Made by a program: the position numbers and the translations under genes
The notes under the pieces: model-generated
Seen by the model: the letters and a program-made list of their open reading frames with translations, nothing else
Database searches by the model: none
What the model was told of the DNA's origin: nothing
Source: Leucogyrophana mollusca
Taxonomy: Eukaryota > Basidiomycota > Agaricomycetes > Boletales
DNA: 64,000 bases
Direction of reading: 5' to 3'
NCBI GenBank assembly: GCA_021014945.1
Contig: MU266396.1
Coordinates: forward strand, 62,001-126,000
Part shown: positions 33,131-43,363 of the stretch, in pieces
Layout of the letters: every line of letters begins with the position of its first letter
How positions within the stretch are numbered: position 1 is the stretch's first letter

Positions 33131-35249
33131 CTACACCCACCGCTGCACGACCACGCTGTTCGCCAGGCCTGCATCCTTGATCGTCACCGCGTCGTCGTCG
33201 AGCGTGCGGTTGGGGAACGTAGTCCCGATCGTGTATGCGCGGCTTGCGTTCTCTGGGTGTGATCTGTGATGGACCATCCCGTACCCACACCCACATTCAC
33301 AACACACATACAAGACACACATGCAAAACACACAGCACAACCGATATACATGCACCAGCAGAACCATTATACAATACATGCATCAGCACATCAGCACACG
33401 GCGCACAAAAGTAGAATCGACGCACGCATTGATGAAGCTCCGAATATCGCCCACGGTGTGCGTGAGGTTCATCCTGCACGGCATCCTGTGCAGATCACCA
33501 TAATATCAGCAGCAGCACGCAGGGAATGAACAGAGCGAAGAACGAGGCGCATAGATGGAGCAAAGACCGCCGCGCATGGATGGAGCGCAGACCGCGTAGA
33601 CGGAGCAAAGACCGCCGCACATAGATGGAGCAAAGACCGCATGGATGGAGCAAAGACCGCATAGACGGAGCAAAGCAACGCACCTCGTACCGTCCGCAAG
33701 CCGGATCTGCACACTCGTCGCCGGCTGCGTCTGGTCCACCTCGAACCTCGTACTAATACTCTCCCTCTCCACCCTTTCCACCGTGACCCTCTCCGCCCCG
33801 CCCGGGAACGACCCCGGCATCACACCCCCACTCCCACCGACGCCGCCACTAGACGAGACCGCCGGCACCGGCGCCCCAAGCCTGTTCCCCGACCCCGAAA
33901 ACGGCGCGCTCGGGCGCTTGGGCGGGGGCGTGTAGTCCTCGTTGAGGCGCTTTGCGACGCGCAGCTCGACGGGCTGCCCTGGGACGACGTTGAGGATGTG
34001 GGGTGGGGCGAGGCTGTGGTGGCGGGGTGGTGTGGTGTGTTGAGTGTTTGGGTTTTGTGTTTAGGGTTTGTGGTGTAGTTAGTTAGCCAGAGCGAGGGAG
34101 TATAACCAGAGCGAGGGGGGAGGGGGTGGCAATGACAAGGAAAGCAATAACGATAGCGTCCAGTCGTGCAAGCGAATAGAAAGCGACAATGAGGCCCAGC
34201 ACCCCCGAAAACAGCGAAACGAATTAAAAAAACGCACCCAGAATTCAACTGCGCTAGCAGCTCCTCGTTCGCGGGGTCGCCGTACACGAGGAGCTCGCCG
34301 TCCTCGACGCTGAAGCCGTTGCGCCAGAACGTGACGTGCCGGATCGCGGTCTCTTGCTCTGCGAGGGTGTGCGTGTGCGCGGGTATGGGTGTGGGCGTGG
34401 GGTGTGGGGTGTGGGGTGTGGTGTGAGGGGTGCCATGGTCAGCAGCGGAGAGACAGTCACAACCAGGAATCAGCTCATCAACCAACATCAGACGACGCAG
34501 GACTCACCGTCGTCGTCGCCCTCAGCCGAAGCGTTCGGATCGGGGATAAAGGTGCTCTCGACCTCGTCGCTCCCGAGAGTGTGTCCGCCCCCTGTGAAGA
34601 AGCTCCCCGAGGGCGCGGTGCCCTGCGGGACGGGCGGGGGGCCGGCTCTGGAAGGCGGTGGTCAGCGAGGAGTCCGTAACGGTGGCAGGCAGTGAGTTCC
34701 AGTGAGGGGGGAGTACCAGTACCAGTACCAGTGACAAGCAACGAAGAAAGAAGAGACTCACTCAGCCGCCCTGCGCAGGATGTCCCTGACCATGTTCCCC
34801 CCGGGGACGCGCGCCCTATCGGGGTTCTCGACCGATATCCCGCTGACCACGATCACAATCCCAATCAATCAGGCGAGCATCACACCGATGACAGCGCATC
34901 ACGCACCTGCGCTCGCCGCCCGCGAACCAGCTCTCGCCCTCTCCCCCCCCCCTCGCATCGCCGTCGTCGTCGTCGTCACCGCGTGGGGGGCGTGGGCCGG
35001 GTGTGCTGGAGGAGAGCGAGGCGAGGGTGGCGAGGCGCCCGGAGGCGGACGTCGATCTATACGGGATCGTGGTGAGGAGTGTGGTCAGAGGGAGCGACGA
35101 GGGCGCAACACGCACCGCGACGACGACGACGAGCCCCACTCCCCGATGCGCCCCACCCGCGGCGCAGATGGCCGTCCCCAGCCCGCAGGCAGCGGCTCGT
35201 TACCGCCGCTCCCACCGAGTGTGTTCCCGCCAGAGTTGTTGTCTGACAT
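33131..35249 (-). CDS. SHP1: p47/Shp1 homologue: SEP and UBX domain Cdc48 cofactor
   Basis: Cofactor of the Cdc48/p97 ATPase in membrane fusion and ubiquitin-dependent degradation. The start at 35249 gives [15 protein letters not shown]. Exon 1 carries [20 protein letters not shown]; exon 2 is acidic ([12 protein letters not shown]) and leads to [20 protein letters not shown], a conserved p47 segment, then [16 protein letters not shown]. The SEP domain reads [35 protein letters not shown] and [20 protein letters not shown]. After a Gly/Ser linker the UBX domain follows: [47 protein letters not shown] and the end [11 protein letters not shown] at 33131. About nine exons. No UBA domain is evident at the N-terminus. 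One intron (about 33.48-33.68 kb) holds a minisatellite. A truncated second copy lies at 36211-37186. Confidence 0.9.
33533..33678 (+). repeat. Minisatellite inside a p47 intron, unit about 21 bp
   Basis: Six or seven imperfect copies of a unit like ATAGATGGAGCAAAGACCGC in direct array. It sits between the two UBX exons of the p47 gene and changes intron length without touching coding sequence. Confidence 0.85.
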
Positions 35250-35660
35250 CGTAGATTCTTGTAAGGACTTTGTGCTTGAGCTTGAGCAGAGCAGACGCGT
35301 AGCCTCAAATCAAGATGATCGTGCTCTCCCGATTTGGAAGGTCACTCGGGCTCAATTTCAAGCTCAAACCAGCTCACAGCGAAAAACTCTTCGGCAGGCG
35401 GAACAGAACATCGACGTTGCCCACAACACCAAAAAAAGCAGCTGGCGGTACCATATTCCTCACAGCACAAAGAGTCCGTACCCACATCTCGAGTCTCTCA
35501 TTGACATCACCGCCCAGGTACACACTTACAGAACCCGACAAACACAATCATTTTCGTCACCTAACCGCCGCTTGTGGCGTTCATGACATCCATCACCACC
35601 CGTGTAAAATACGATGAACCCGCTTGAAACCCATCGTGCCTGGACAGCCCGAGCCCGCCC
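35250..35660 (+). repeat. Duplicated p47 upstream segment, copy A
   Basis: Shares long runs with copy B at 37187-37680: the GATCGTGCTCTCCCGATTTG block, the AGAACATCGACGTTGCCCAC block, the GCTGGCGGTACCA block and the GAACCCGCTTGAAACCC end. Each copy lies directly upstream of a p47 start codon, so the duplication included the promoter. Differences are scattered single bases and short indels. Confidence 0.85.
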
Positions 35661-35770
35661 ACGCAGCCTACGCCTTTCCTGCGCCAGGACAGGACCCCTC
35701 ACTCCTGATAATCGGCGGGGAGGCCAGTGAACAGTCTCTACCAGCCTGCCAGGCCCTCTCTCATACAAGC

Positions 35771-36110
35771 ACCGATCGCCAAAATGAACTCTGTCGTGGA
35801 CTGGTGGCGGGATTTGACGAGGACGTCAACTGCGGTGGTGGACCAATTATCGGTATTGGCTGGATGGAGCACCACTTGATTACTTGACCACTTACCCACC
35901 CGCAGTGGATCCGGATTTCGCGGACACCGGGCGGCGGGGCTACCACGCCATGTGCACCAGTCTCAGAGCGGCACGGGCCCTCCCCGACAGTACAAAACCA
36001 GTGCAACTCCTGGCGGACTCTAGCTTTAGTTGGTTCTTTACCAGGAGTAACCACTACCGCGAGTGTTATATTTCACTTCGGTGCCCCCTATCCCCTCTTC
36101 CCCTCTTCCT
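35771..36110 (+). repeat. Orphan copy of a secreted-protein promoter (copy C)
   Basis: Closely similar to 38827-39150 (copy D), which is the promoter of the secreted protein gene at 39269. Shared blocks include GTGGATCCGGAT, GCGGACACCGGGCGGCGGGG and AACC-CTACCGCGAGTGTTAT followed by CACTTCGGTGC and a C-rich leader. In copy C the TATA position reads TACAAAA (35991-35997) instead of TATAAAG. No secreted-protein coding sequence follows: instead the C-rich leader runs into the 3' end of the truncated p47 copy at 36211. Confidence 0.85.
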
Positions 36111-36210
36111 ACCCCGCACTTTCAACCCCTCCCACCCCGCACCTTCAACCCATCCCACCCCGCACCCCCAAAACACCAACCCCCACCCAACATCAACCCA
36201 CACACCCCCG

Positions 36211-37186
36211 CTACGAACTCGACGGGCGCGCGGGCAGCGGCGGCGTGTAGTCCTCCGTGATGCGCTTCGCGACGCGCAGCTCGACGAGCTGCCCCGGGAC
36301 GACGTTGAGAATGCGGGGCGGGGCGAGGCTAGTGGCGGGGTGGTGTGGTGTTGAGTGTTAGGGTTTGGGGTTTGTGGTTTAGTTAGTTAGCCAGAACGAG
36401 GGTCGAGGGGTAGCAACGACAACGAAAGCAACAACCAATATCAACGACAACGTCCAACCGCGCACGCAAAAGCAACAACACCCCCCTCCCCACCCCACCC
36501 AACACCCCCGTCACCCCCAACGAATTACACACACAAGAAACTCAAAAACGCACCCAGCGTTCACCTGCGCCAGCAGCGCTTGGTTCGCGGGGTCCCCATA
36601 CGCGAGGAGCGCGCCGTCCCCGAAGCTGAAGCCGTTGCGCCAGAACGTGACGTGCCGGACCGCCGCGGTCTCGGTGGAGAGACTGTTCGGCGGTGGAGGG
36701 ACGGCTGCGGCTGCGGGTGTGGGGGTGTGGGTGTGGGTGGGTGCCATGGTCAGGCAGCGGAGTAACAGTCACGACCAGCAATCAGCTCATCAGCCAACAT
36801 CCACACGGCAGCCGACCCACCGTCGGCGTCGCCCTCAGCCGAGGCGTCCGGATCGGCTCTGGAAGGCGGTGGTAAGCGAGGGGTCCCGTAACGGTGGCAG
36901 GCAGTGAGAGATGAAGAGGGGGGGTGCGAGTACGAGTACCGGTGACACGCAGCGAAGAAAGAAAGACACTCACTCGGCCGCCCTGCGCAGGATGTCCCTG
37001 ACCATGTTCCCCCCGGGGACGCGCGCCCTGTCGGGGTTCTCGACCGATATACCGCTGACCACGATCACAACCACAAGCAATCAGCCAGCATCACCACCGA
37101 TGACAGCGCAGCACGCACCGCGACGATGGCTCGTTCCCGCCACTTCCACCGGGTGTGTTCCCGCCGCTGGAGTTGGTGTCTGACAT
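36211..37186 (-). CDS. Truncated p47 paralogue lacking the UBX domain
   Basis: Second p47 copy. The start at 37186 gives [27 protein letters not shown]-donor intron joins directly to [20 protein letters not shown], so the WGSSSSS and acidic parts of exons 1-2 of the full gene are absent. The SEP domain is present: [54 protein letters not shown]. It then ends TEDYTPPLPARPSSS with TAG at 36211-36213; no UBX exons follow. The coding frame has no internal stop, and introns keep consensus ends, so it could still be translated as a UBX-less SEP protein of about 165 aa. It may equally be a recent pseudogene. Since UBX is the Cdc48-binding part, a product would not act as the parent does. Confidence 0.7.
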
Positions 37187-37680
37187 CGTCGTGACTTCTT
37201 ATCTTATATGGACTTTGTACGTATAACTTGAGCTGGGCAGAGAAGACGCGTGGGCTCAGATCAAGATGATAGATGATCGTGCTCTCCCGATTTGGAAGGT
37301 CACTCATTTACCTTGGCACTTGTCACTGTGGACTCAAATTCAAGCTCAAGTTCAAACCAACTCACAGCAAAAACTCTTCGGCGGGCGGGGCAGAACATCG
37401 ACGTTGCCCACAACACCAAAAAATGTAGCTGGCGGTACCACCTCCCTCGCAGCACAACGACTCCGCACCCACATCCAGTCTCCTCATTGACATCACCGCC
37501 CAGGTACAGACTTACAGAGCCCGATAGACACTCCATATCACCCTCGTCGCCTAACCGCCGCTTGTCGCGTCCACCCGACCCACCCACACCACCCACACCA
37601 CCCGTCAAGCACCCGAGTACACCAAATTGCGCTGAACCCGCTTGAAACCCACCGTGCCTGAGCAGCTGGATTCACCCACT
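37187..37680 (+). repeat. Duplicated p47 upstream segment, copy B
   Basis: Partner of copy A (35250-35660); see that entry for shared blocks. To the right it runs into the promoter of the secreted protein gene at 38064. Confidence 0.85.
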
Positions 37681-37916
37681 TCCCTGCGCCCTCCTCCAGA
37701 GCTGCGCAGGACGCCAAGGAACCCACACGCCGGGGTTCGAGTGGGCCAACCCGCCTTGGGTCACTTATTCGCACCGGCGTGCCCACAAGTACAACCGCCT
37801 ACCCGGGCCCTGCTGCGATGCACCGATGTTCCCGGGCTGTCCCCACCACGGTTTGATGTTCCCGGGTTGTCCCCGCCACGGTTCCCGGCGATCTGTGGGT
37901 CACCTCAATCTGGGCG

Positions 37917-37923
37917 TATAAAA
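37917..37923 (+). promoter_or_regulatory. TATA box of the 47-aa secreted protein gene, with upstream direct repeats
   Basis: TATAAAA, 141 bp before the ATG at 38064. Upstream (37830-37885) is a direct repeat of GATGTTCCCGGG-TGTCCCC-CCACGGTT, a candidate binding-site pair. Confidence 0.5.
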
Positions 37924-38063
37924 TGCCTTTTCCTTTCGTTTCGTGCGGTACCCTAGTCTTAGCCTCGAATTACCTGCTCCCTCGGTGCGTGCTTGCGTTC
38001 TTGTTTTCGTTCCGCTACCCAAATGTTAACGCTAACACACCCCACCAGCCCCAAAGCCTCACC

Positions 38064-38207
38064 ATGAACTCCCTCCTCAAACTCGCCGCCGCCGCACTCC
38101 TCGCGTGCGCCCTCCTCGCGAGCGGCGCCTCCGCGAGCCCCACCACGAAGTGCCCGCCCAACGGCGGCTGGAGGCGCGCCGACGGCGATGCGTGCCCCCA
38201 AAACTGA
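38064..38207 (+). CDS. Small secreted protein, 47 aa
   Basis: Intronless. The signal peptide is LLKLAAAALLACALLASGAS; the mature peptide is about 23 residues, with two cysteines in TKCPPNGGWRRAD and DACPQN. The arrangement (K-L-A leader, ALLACALLA core, CPP-GG, final Cys) is shared with the protein at 39269, so they are paralogues. The TGA lies inside a 23-bp tandem duplication. No known family is recognised. TATA box, CT-rich leader and C-ending codons suggest strong expression. It is divergent from the truncated p47 copy. Confidence 0.65.
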   Translation: MNSLLKLAAAALLACALLASGASASPTTKCPPNGGWRRADGDACPQN

Positions 38208-38236
38208 GTGACGCGTGCCCACAAAACTGAGTGACG
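38191..38236 (+). repeat. 23-bp tandem duplication across the stop codon
   Basis: Two adjacent 23-bp copies of CGTGCCC(C/A)CAAAACTGAG.. with one mismatch. The first contains the TGA of the 47-aa secreted protein; the second lies in the 3' UTR. Confidence 0.9.
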
Positions 38237-38826
38237 CGTGAAGCCCGAAAGTGACGCGGGAGGCGGGGTGCAGGCTTTGGTACGTCCCGCGCAACTTGGG
38301 GTGCGCGCGAGTGGGACGCTGATGTGGTGCGCTTCGCCAGGATAGAGCGTGGGGTTAATTGGCGTTGGTGTGTCGGAGGAGCGTTTGTATGCTCGATCAG
38401 ATGTGTAGGGGACTCAAAATTTTACTTGTGCGGATTTGGATTTGGATTTGGAATGTGCACCATCGTCGTCTTGCAGCCTAGAATTTTTGGAGTCCGAGTC
38501 TCGAGGGAGGCCTCTGATGCCTGATGCCTTGAGTATCTTCGGAGAACTCTGCGCCGCAGCCATAGCCATAGCCAAAACGACAGTCCGCCGAACAACAGCG
38601 ATTATACATATGCATTAATGAACAGCTGCATTCCACAGCATCTCATGGGCATTGATTTTGATATTGAGCTGCCGTGGACCTGTTGTGGCCGCGGCCGGGT
38701 TCTGGTTTCTGATGACGCTGGCTATGCTATGCACTGGCAGCGATATTGATGAGATTTGGATGAGATCGCTGTCAGGTACGAGTGCCATGGAATCAGATCG
38801 GATCGGCTGCCAAACCCCCTCCCAAC

Positions 38827-39150
38827 CATCCACCGCTGGCCAAAATGAACTTGGTGTTGGACCGGTGGCGGGATTCGACGAGGGCGTCGATTGCGGCGGT
38901 GGGACCCATGATCGGTATTGGCTAGAGGCTGAGGGGGCACCACTTGATTACTATAACTTACCTGCAGTGGATCCGGATCCCGCGGACACCGGGCGGCGGG
39001 GCTTACCACCAACAAAAGCCATGTGCACCCACGTCACGGGCCTCCCCGACGTGTATAAAGCCAGTGCGACTCCTGTGGACTTTAGTGTTCGTTAGCTTCT
39101 TCACCAGCAGTAACCGTTACCGCGAGTGTTATCTGAACTCACTTCGGTGC
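38827..39150 (+). promoter_or_regulatory. Promoter of the 56-aa secreted protein gene (copy D)
   Basis: Contains TATAAAG at 39054-39060 and a C-rich leader. It is the intact partner of the orphan copy C at 35771-36110. Conservation between C and D is high over about 300 bp even though the downstream coding regions differ. Confidence 0.7.
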
Positions 39151-39268
39151 GTACTATCCCCCGCGTCCCCTCTTCCTACCCTGCACTCCCAATACCCTGC
39201 ACTCCCAACTGTCCCTTTCGTGCCCTGCACCCCCAACTAACCGCAACCCACCACGAAGAATCAGAAAG

Positions 39269-39439
39269 ATGCAGTACGCCCACGCCCTCAAACTCGCAAC
39301 CGCCCTCTTCGCGTGCGTCCTCTTCGCCGGCGTCAGTGCGGCCCCAGCCCCGGCCCCGGCTGACTGCCCCCCCGGCCGCGGCGGCGAGACGGGCTTCGTG
39401 GAGCGGTCGAAGGCGTGCATCGAGGGCGCGGATAGCTGA
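39269..39439 (+). CDS. Small secreted protein, 56 aa
   Basis: Intronless. It starts MQYAHALKLATALFACVLFA, a signal peptide likely cut after VSA, and then has an AP repeat (APAPAPAD) and CPPGRGGE, ending KACIEGADS. It keeps two cysteines, as does the paralogue at 38064. Start is the first ATG after a CT-rich leader; in-frame stop at 39437-39439. No family recognised. Effector or cell-wall peptide roles are guesses. Confidence 0.65.
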   Translation: MQYAHALKLATALFACVLFAGVSAAPAPAPADCPPGRGGETGFVERSKACIEGADS

Positions 39440-40945
39440 GCTGAGAACTGAGCCGCTGGGGCGTGAGTGGATGTGTGTGGGTGTAGGTGCGTGGGTGGTT
39501 GCGATTGTGGGAGGGTGGTTGACCGCCAGGCGAAGAGGGGGTGGGGGCGGGGAGGGGTGTGATTGTGTGGTAGCGAGCGTCGGTTTTGGGTGATTACGTG
39601 TCGTTCGGAGGAAGGGCTGGAGCATGGACATTAATATGAAGCATGGAGATCGGACGTGGGCCGCGATGAGCTGAGGTGTGCCGGTGACCGAGCACGGGTC
39701 GGGTCCTACGTCGACGTCGACGCTGGAAGGATGGAAGACGGAAAACAGAATGCGAGCCCGAAAGTTGTGAATGCGGGCCATAAGAACTTCGAGCTTCGCC
39801 CTTGAAACTTAAAGGTGCATAGGATGGACGTGAACGCCAACGACCAAACTCGCTACTCTGTCCAAAATCATGTTGACAGTGTGCACTGTGCAGTGACCCG
39901 GGCCACATGGACGAGCAGGGGAATGGCTGCGACGTGGCCTTTAGCTATGTATGACGAGCGTTGCCGCGGCTCGGGAGAACAGTTTTCGTGATTAACGACT
40001 GGGGATTACCGCTGGCTGCGGCGAGGGCGAGGGCGAGGGCGAGGGCGAGGACGAAGTGCCCGCTCAGCTTGACAGTGCCGGCCTGGCGACGGCGGTGGTG
40101 GTGATGGTGAACGGACAGCATAGTATGCAATTGAAACCTCGCCTGCAATTCGTGTAGCACAAGTGATAACTGGGACCATTTCTTTCCCTGCTGACACGTT
40201 CCTCCTGTGTTGCCTCATCGCTGGGCACCTGCCTAGCTGTAGGGATGGAAAAGCGGGGAATGGGCATGATTCCGAGTCGCAGGAGAGTCACTCGTTGCTT
40301 TCAGCTGACCTTGACTTCGTCAGCCACCCACACCGCACAGCACATCATTCCGAACCCAAACTGTCATCCCGAACATCTTCAGCAAGAGCTCTGTAATTCG
40401 ATAGCCATCATGATGTTTCTTTTTTCGAGACTTCTTGATGGTCCTCCTACCTTTACTTTAACTCGAACGATCAAGCGTCACGGTAGACTGGTCAGAAAAG
40501 CCCGAGGTGGCTCCGCGGGTGTGTCGATGGCTCCAGCAATTGTCATACGATTGGTCTCAGAGAAGCCTCGGCCTTCAAAGAGCCCGGGCCAATGGAACAA
40601 GCCTCTTCGTTCAACGGGGAAACATGCCGAGCTGTAGAAGCTATTATCATCCTCGAAACGCTCGGTGGGCCTGCCGCATTCGGTGTTGTGGGGAAATGAG
40701 AAAAGGAACATTTTGTGTCACACACGGCTCGTTCGGATCCGCGGCAGGTGTAACTCTGTCAACCGAGTCAAGCATGCACATGTGTTACTGCACCGCGAAT
40801 ATGTATCGATGTCTTACACAGAAGAAGCGTGAAGACTGGTGCCCATCGGTACACATCTTTCTGCCAATCATCCACCCAGGGAAGTCCAAGAGCACGATTC
40901 GCCTTGCCGGGTTTCATTCCGGGGGGCAACTAAGATATCGCAGAC
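39440..40945. other. Intergenic, no gene seen; short GAGGGC repeat
   Basis: About 1.5 kb. A (GAGGGC) array of five units is at 40022-40051. Plus-strand frames near 40500-40900 stay open into the next gene in another frame and show no family motif. It serves as promoter of the metallophosphoesterase gene on the right. Confidence 0.4.
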
Positions 40946-42946
40946 ATGGCGTCCCCGAGTTGCGAAACCGACGAGCTGACTTTTTATCACTTCAACGACG
41001 TGGTTGGTTTATACTTGGTTATGGATTTCTCGAATTCACAGACTTACCTGCCGCCCAGTATCACATAACTCACCCTCAGCTCTTGAGCCGCTTTGCGCAT
41101 GTTTTTCGGAGCCCAAAGACAGGGCCATCCCTCCCAGACAACGAGCAATCAGCGCTCACTGTGTTCAGCGGGGACGCGTTCAGCCCGTCTCTCGAAAGCT
41201 CAGTCATGAAAGGCGAGCATATGCTTCCCGTGCTCAATCACCTCCTGGTCGACGTCGCGTGCTATGGGAATCATGGTAAGTATGCGCATATTTATTTCTT
41301 CGTCGGGCTGCTCACCTCTCGCCACGACTTTCCGCACAAGATTTTGACTTTGGGGAGGAGGTCCTCACCCGTCTCTCTGATCAATGCTCGTTCCCGTGGC
41401 TCCTCTCAAATGCGATACACGCAGATGGGCGGCTCCTTGCATCTGCCAGGGAATATCTCGTCATTCCTCATAGAGGATACAGAATAGGATTCTTTGGGCT
41501 CGCTGGAACGTTAGTTTCTGACGTCCACGCCTGTATTACATTCGATACATTAATTTCCGTCTCATTTGCAGAGACTGGCCATCAAATTGTCAGCACCTTC
41601 CACCAGACTGCGACATCCTCGATCCCATTCTTGTCGCCCGGCGTTTGTCACGACTTCTCCGTTCTGAGCACAATGCCGACATCGTGGTTGCCATTACTCA
41701 CATGCGGCACGAAGAAGACTTTAGACTTGCCGACGCAAGTGATTTAGGCCTTGACCTCATACTTGGTGGACACGACCACGACCTTGCAGTGCGCGGGACG
41801 CATATCACGATGGTGAACGACATATTCGAGGGCAATATAAAAGTCGTGAAATCGGGAACAGATTTCAAGAGTTACAGCAAAATCAACCTGAGCGTCTCCA
41901 GGAAAGACGGAAAGACGGAAGTACACGGTGTCAAAGGTATTCCTGGCTCCATGCGCAGTAGCAAAACACATAGCTTATCTGGTTGGATGCAGTGCACCAA
42001 ATGCGCGACCTGTCTCTCCCAAAGCGTCTCCCCGAAGATGCCGGCATGCAAGCCATCCTGTCCTCCATTCAAAGCCAAATTGCCACAGCGGTCGACGGGC
42101 CCCTTGTCTACACCGCCACACCGCTCGAAGGGCGCTTCAACTTCCTCCGTACCCAAGAGACCAACCTGGGAAACATCGTGGCAGACGCAGTCCGGGCGTA
42201 CTATGATACCGACATTGCATTCATGAATGCGGGAAGCCTGCGCTGTGATAGGATCATCGAGGTTGGCACGCTCACCGTCAAAGATATCATCGGTAAGTAG
42301 GCTTCCCCGGGTGGGCGCACCTCGGAGGATCCGCGTCGAAGTCCCGTGCTGACTGATTTCCATTGGTTCCGTGATTTTATCGCTGATAGACATCGTTCCG
42401 TTTGACAATGCGTTTGTGGTTAAGCGTCTGACGGGGCGCATCATCCTCGAAGCGCTCGAAAACGCCGTCTGCGACATCATTGACGGGCGGTTCTTCCATA
42501 TGTCAGGCCTCAGCATTTCTGTTGGCGCTCGGCAGCCGGTTGGTTCACGGGTGTTGAATGCACATCTGGTCAGAGGCCATACCTCAGCGCCGGCGGAGTC
42601 GCACCAGCTCGTTAGCATACCGCTGGATCCTGATGCAGAGTACACCGTGACCATGGTGGCCTTCATCGCGGAAGGTTACGATGGATACACCCTTTTCAAA
42701 GATACCCCGACTCTCGTTTCCGAAGAGGGCGCGATGACTGACGCTTCCCTTCTGATGCAAATATTCCGCGGAAACGTCCATGCGGATAAAGGACAAGGAG
42801 TGTCTGGGGGAGACGGCCAAATGCGCGAAGACGAGACGGACATGGCCGTTGACCGAGCGCGCGCAGTGGTTGTAGTTGGGAAGACTGAAGATGGGCTGCC
42901 GATCGTCAGGGCCGAGGTTCAAGGAAGAATTAGGGTGGTCCTATAG
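40946..42946 (+). CDS. 5'-nucleotidase / calcineurin-like metallophosphoesterase
   Basis: Two-metal phosphoesterase of the UshA/5'-nucleotidase family. The start at 40946 gives MASPSCETDELTFYHFNDV. An intron (GTTGGT to CGCCCAG) restores FYHFNDVYHITHPQLLSRF, the first metal motif. The second is SGDAFSPSLESS. The GNH-D motif is split: CYGNH before a GTAAGT intron, DFDFGEEVLTRL after it. Then come FPWLLSNAIHADGRLL, ITHMRHEED and GGHDHDLAV, completing the metal ligands. The C-terminal nucleotidase domain has FLRTQETNLGNIVADAVRAY, FMNAGSLRCDR and, after an intron, DIVPFDNAFVVKRLTGRIIL and VAFIAEGYDGYTLFKD. The stop is at 42946. About six exons. No clear signal peptide at the start, so it may be intracellular. 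Confidence 0.88.
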
Positions 42947-43363
42947 CATGCTCTCTGATAGGTAATCAGCGCCCATCAGTCCATCCATCCCCTTATGTAG
43001 GTTATTGAAATGTACCAGATACCATGTAGTCACTTGCCACTGCCAACAAGACACAACATGCGACGCGTTGAAAGCTCACACGGATTCTGAAACAAGTCAA
43101 CAGTCCGATGATCTCGAAAGACGCTCGATCGAAGATAGTACACGAACCAACGATTGTTTATCATTGGAGGCCCGATTGTCATTCTCAGCACAAACGCGAA
43201 ACGCTACAGTGAAGGGTATCCTACCAAATATAATATTGTAATAAAATAAGTATGTTCATCGCCCGCCAAGGTCCCCCAGCCAAACCATGCATTGTCCGTG
43301 GATCAGAAAACAGCCATATGCATCATGATTCGTAAGTTCGTAGGTGTGGCCTGGCCTCCCACG
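42947..43363. other. Convergent intergenic spacer
   Basis: Between the 3' ends of the metallophosphoesterase and the P450. No gene seen. Confidence 0.45.

Noticed and set aside
33533..33678. Regular repeats resembling a CRISPR array
   Set aside because: The repeats are contiguous without unique spacers and lie in a nuclear intron; this is a minisatellite.
40507..41487. Long plus-strand frame overlapping the start of the phosphoesterase
   Set aside because: Only its part after the first acceptor is coding. Upstream of 40946 the frame has no motif, and the true N-terminus is in another frame joined by an intron.
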